Assembly (NCBI GenBank): GCA_040389065.1
Contig: JAZKAR010000012.1
Location: 62,001-126,000, forward strand
From: JAZKAR01 sp040389065
GTDB lineage: Bacteria; Pseudomonadota; Gammaproteobacteria; Burkholderiales; Casimicrobiaceae
Length of the DNA: 64,000 bases
Reading direction: 5' to 3'
A program made the position numbers and the translations under genes. Below the pieces are notes generated by a model. The model saw only the letters and a program-made list of their open reading frames with translations. It had not been told where the DNA came from and did no database searches. Positions 63,784 through 64,000 of the stretch are shown here, one piece after another (within the stretch, counting starts at the first letter, position 1; the number at the start of each line of letters is the position of its first letter).

Positions 63784-63914
63784 TAGAAGTTACGCAGTTG
63801 GCTCTCTCGGCGTGGGACGCCCCGCGTTATGCCAACTTGCCGTACTACGTGTACTGCCTGCGTTGCCATGCGGGGCATCCCATGCCTTGATATAGCTCAA
63901 CTGCGTAACTTCTA
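63784..63914. mobile_element. palindromic MITE-like element, copy D (131 bp, long form)
   Basis: Same long form as copy C with about seven base differences, terminal repeats and TA ends intact, same orientation. It ends 21 bases before a new start codon, so it may supply or alter the 5' region of that gene. Confidence 0.85.
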
Positions 63915-63935
63915 AATTTATTGCTTGAGGTAGAA

Positions 63936-64000
63936 ATGAACATGCCGACTGCTACACACATAGTTAGCTTTGAAGCAATTAGCACACCAACTTCGCGACT
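63936..64000 (+). CDS. start of an unidentified gene (runs off the window)
   Basis: ATG at 63936 with GAGGT six bases upstream opens a frame that reads MNMPTATHIVSFEAISTPTSR and is cut by the window edge. No family can be recognised from 21 residues. The ribosome site and placement just beyond a mobile element support a real gene. Confidence 0.4.
   Translation, partial: MNMPTATHIVSFEAISTPTSR

Overview
The window looks like a chromosomal segment of a motile Gram-negative proteobacterium with a low-to-moderate GC content (about 40% by eye, not calculated). The stand-alone RnfB-type ferredoxin, the cmk-rpsA-ihfB-lapA-lapB order, the CysB-type regulator, the small CxxCxxCC protein and the C-terminal rubredoxin knuckle on LapB together suggest a Burkholderiales-like betaproteobacterium, with an AT-rich gammaproteobacterium as the alternative. 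No rRNA, tRNA, CRISPR array, transposase or prophage was recognised.

Layout. 1-2.9 kb is conspicuously AT-rich: the end of a collagen-like glycine-repeat gene and a membrane-embedded spermidine-synthase-like protein. 3-11.9 kb (minus strand) is core: clpS-clpA, a VanZ-like protein with grxD, then an overlapping chain rnfB-pdxA-ksgA-ABC ATPase-ABC permease, and cspA. 12.2-17 kb (plus) holds yajC-secD-secF, a DedA-family protein and ribA. 17.4-27.1 kb is an accessory carbohydrate locus: a porin, a GH81 beta-1,3-glucanase, a membrane HAMP-GGDEF diguanylate cyclase and three tandem paralogous sugar-binding proteins, with no ABC permease or ATPase. After ppiA, 28-34.6 kb is a sulfonate-sulfur locus: ssuE-ssuA-ssuD-ssuC-ssuB on the minus strand, with ssuF and a cysB-type regulator on the plus strand.

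34.6-40.2 kb carries a methyltransferase, a BacA/YddA-type ABC exporter, creA, a WGR-domain protein, an H-NS protein and a CxxCxxCC protein. 40.2-44.9 kb is the lapB-lapA-ihfB-rpsA-cmk block. 45-50.9 kb holds a family-5 peptide-binding protein, a very large orphan TrbL/VirB6-like protein and a small cysteine-bearing membrane protein. 51-54 kb has an AmpG-like permease and a displaced yidD. 53-59.5 kb is the flagellar rod/hook/ring cluster flgC-D-E-F-G and flgH-I, without flgA, flgB or flgJ. Divergent from flgC, behind a recognisable sigma-28 promoter on the flgC side, lie a TPR-glycosyltransferase (possible flagellin glycosylation enzyme) and an NlpC/P60 lipoprotein. A secreted beta-helix protein and the start of another gene close the window.

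The most distinctive feature is a family of palindromic MITE-like elements with TA-flanked termini (TAGAAGTTACG...CGTAACTTCTA). There are four well-preserved copies in two size classes (104 and 131 bp) and at least three decayed ones. One sits between ssuA and ssuD inside the ssu operon, one separates flgG from flgH, and two decayed ones bracket yidD. A second, unrelated 143-bp palindromic element lies upstream of the porin. The glucanase/cyclase/triple-binding-protein operon is the best candidate for an unusual functional system: it may couple glucan breakdown products to c-di-GMP signalling.
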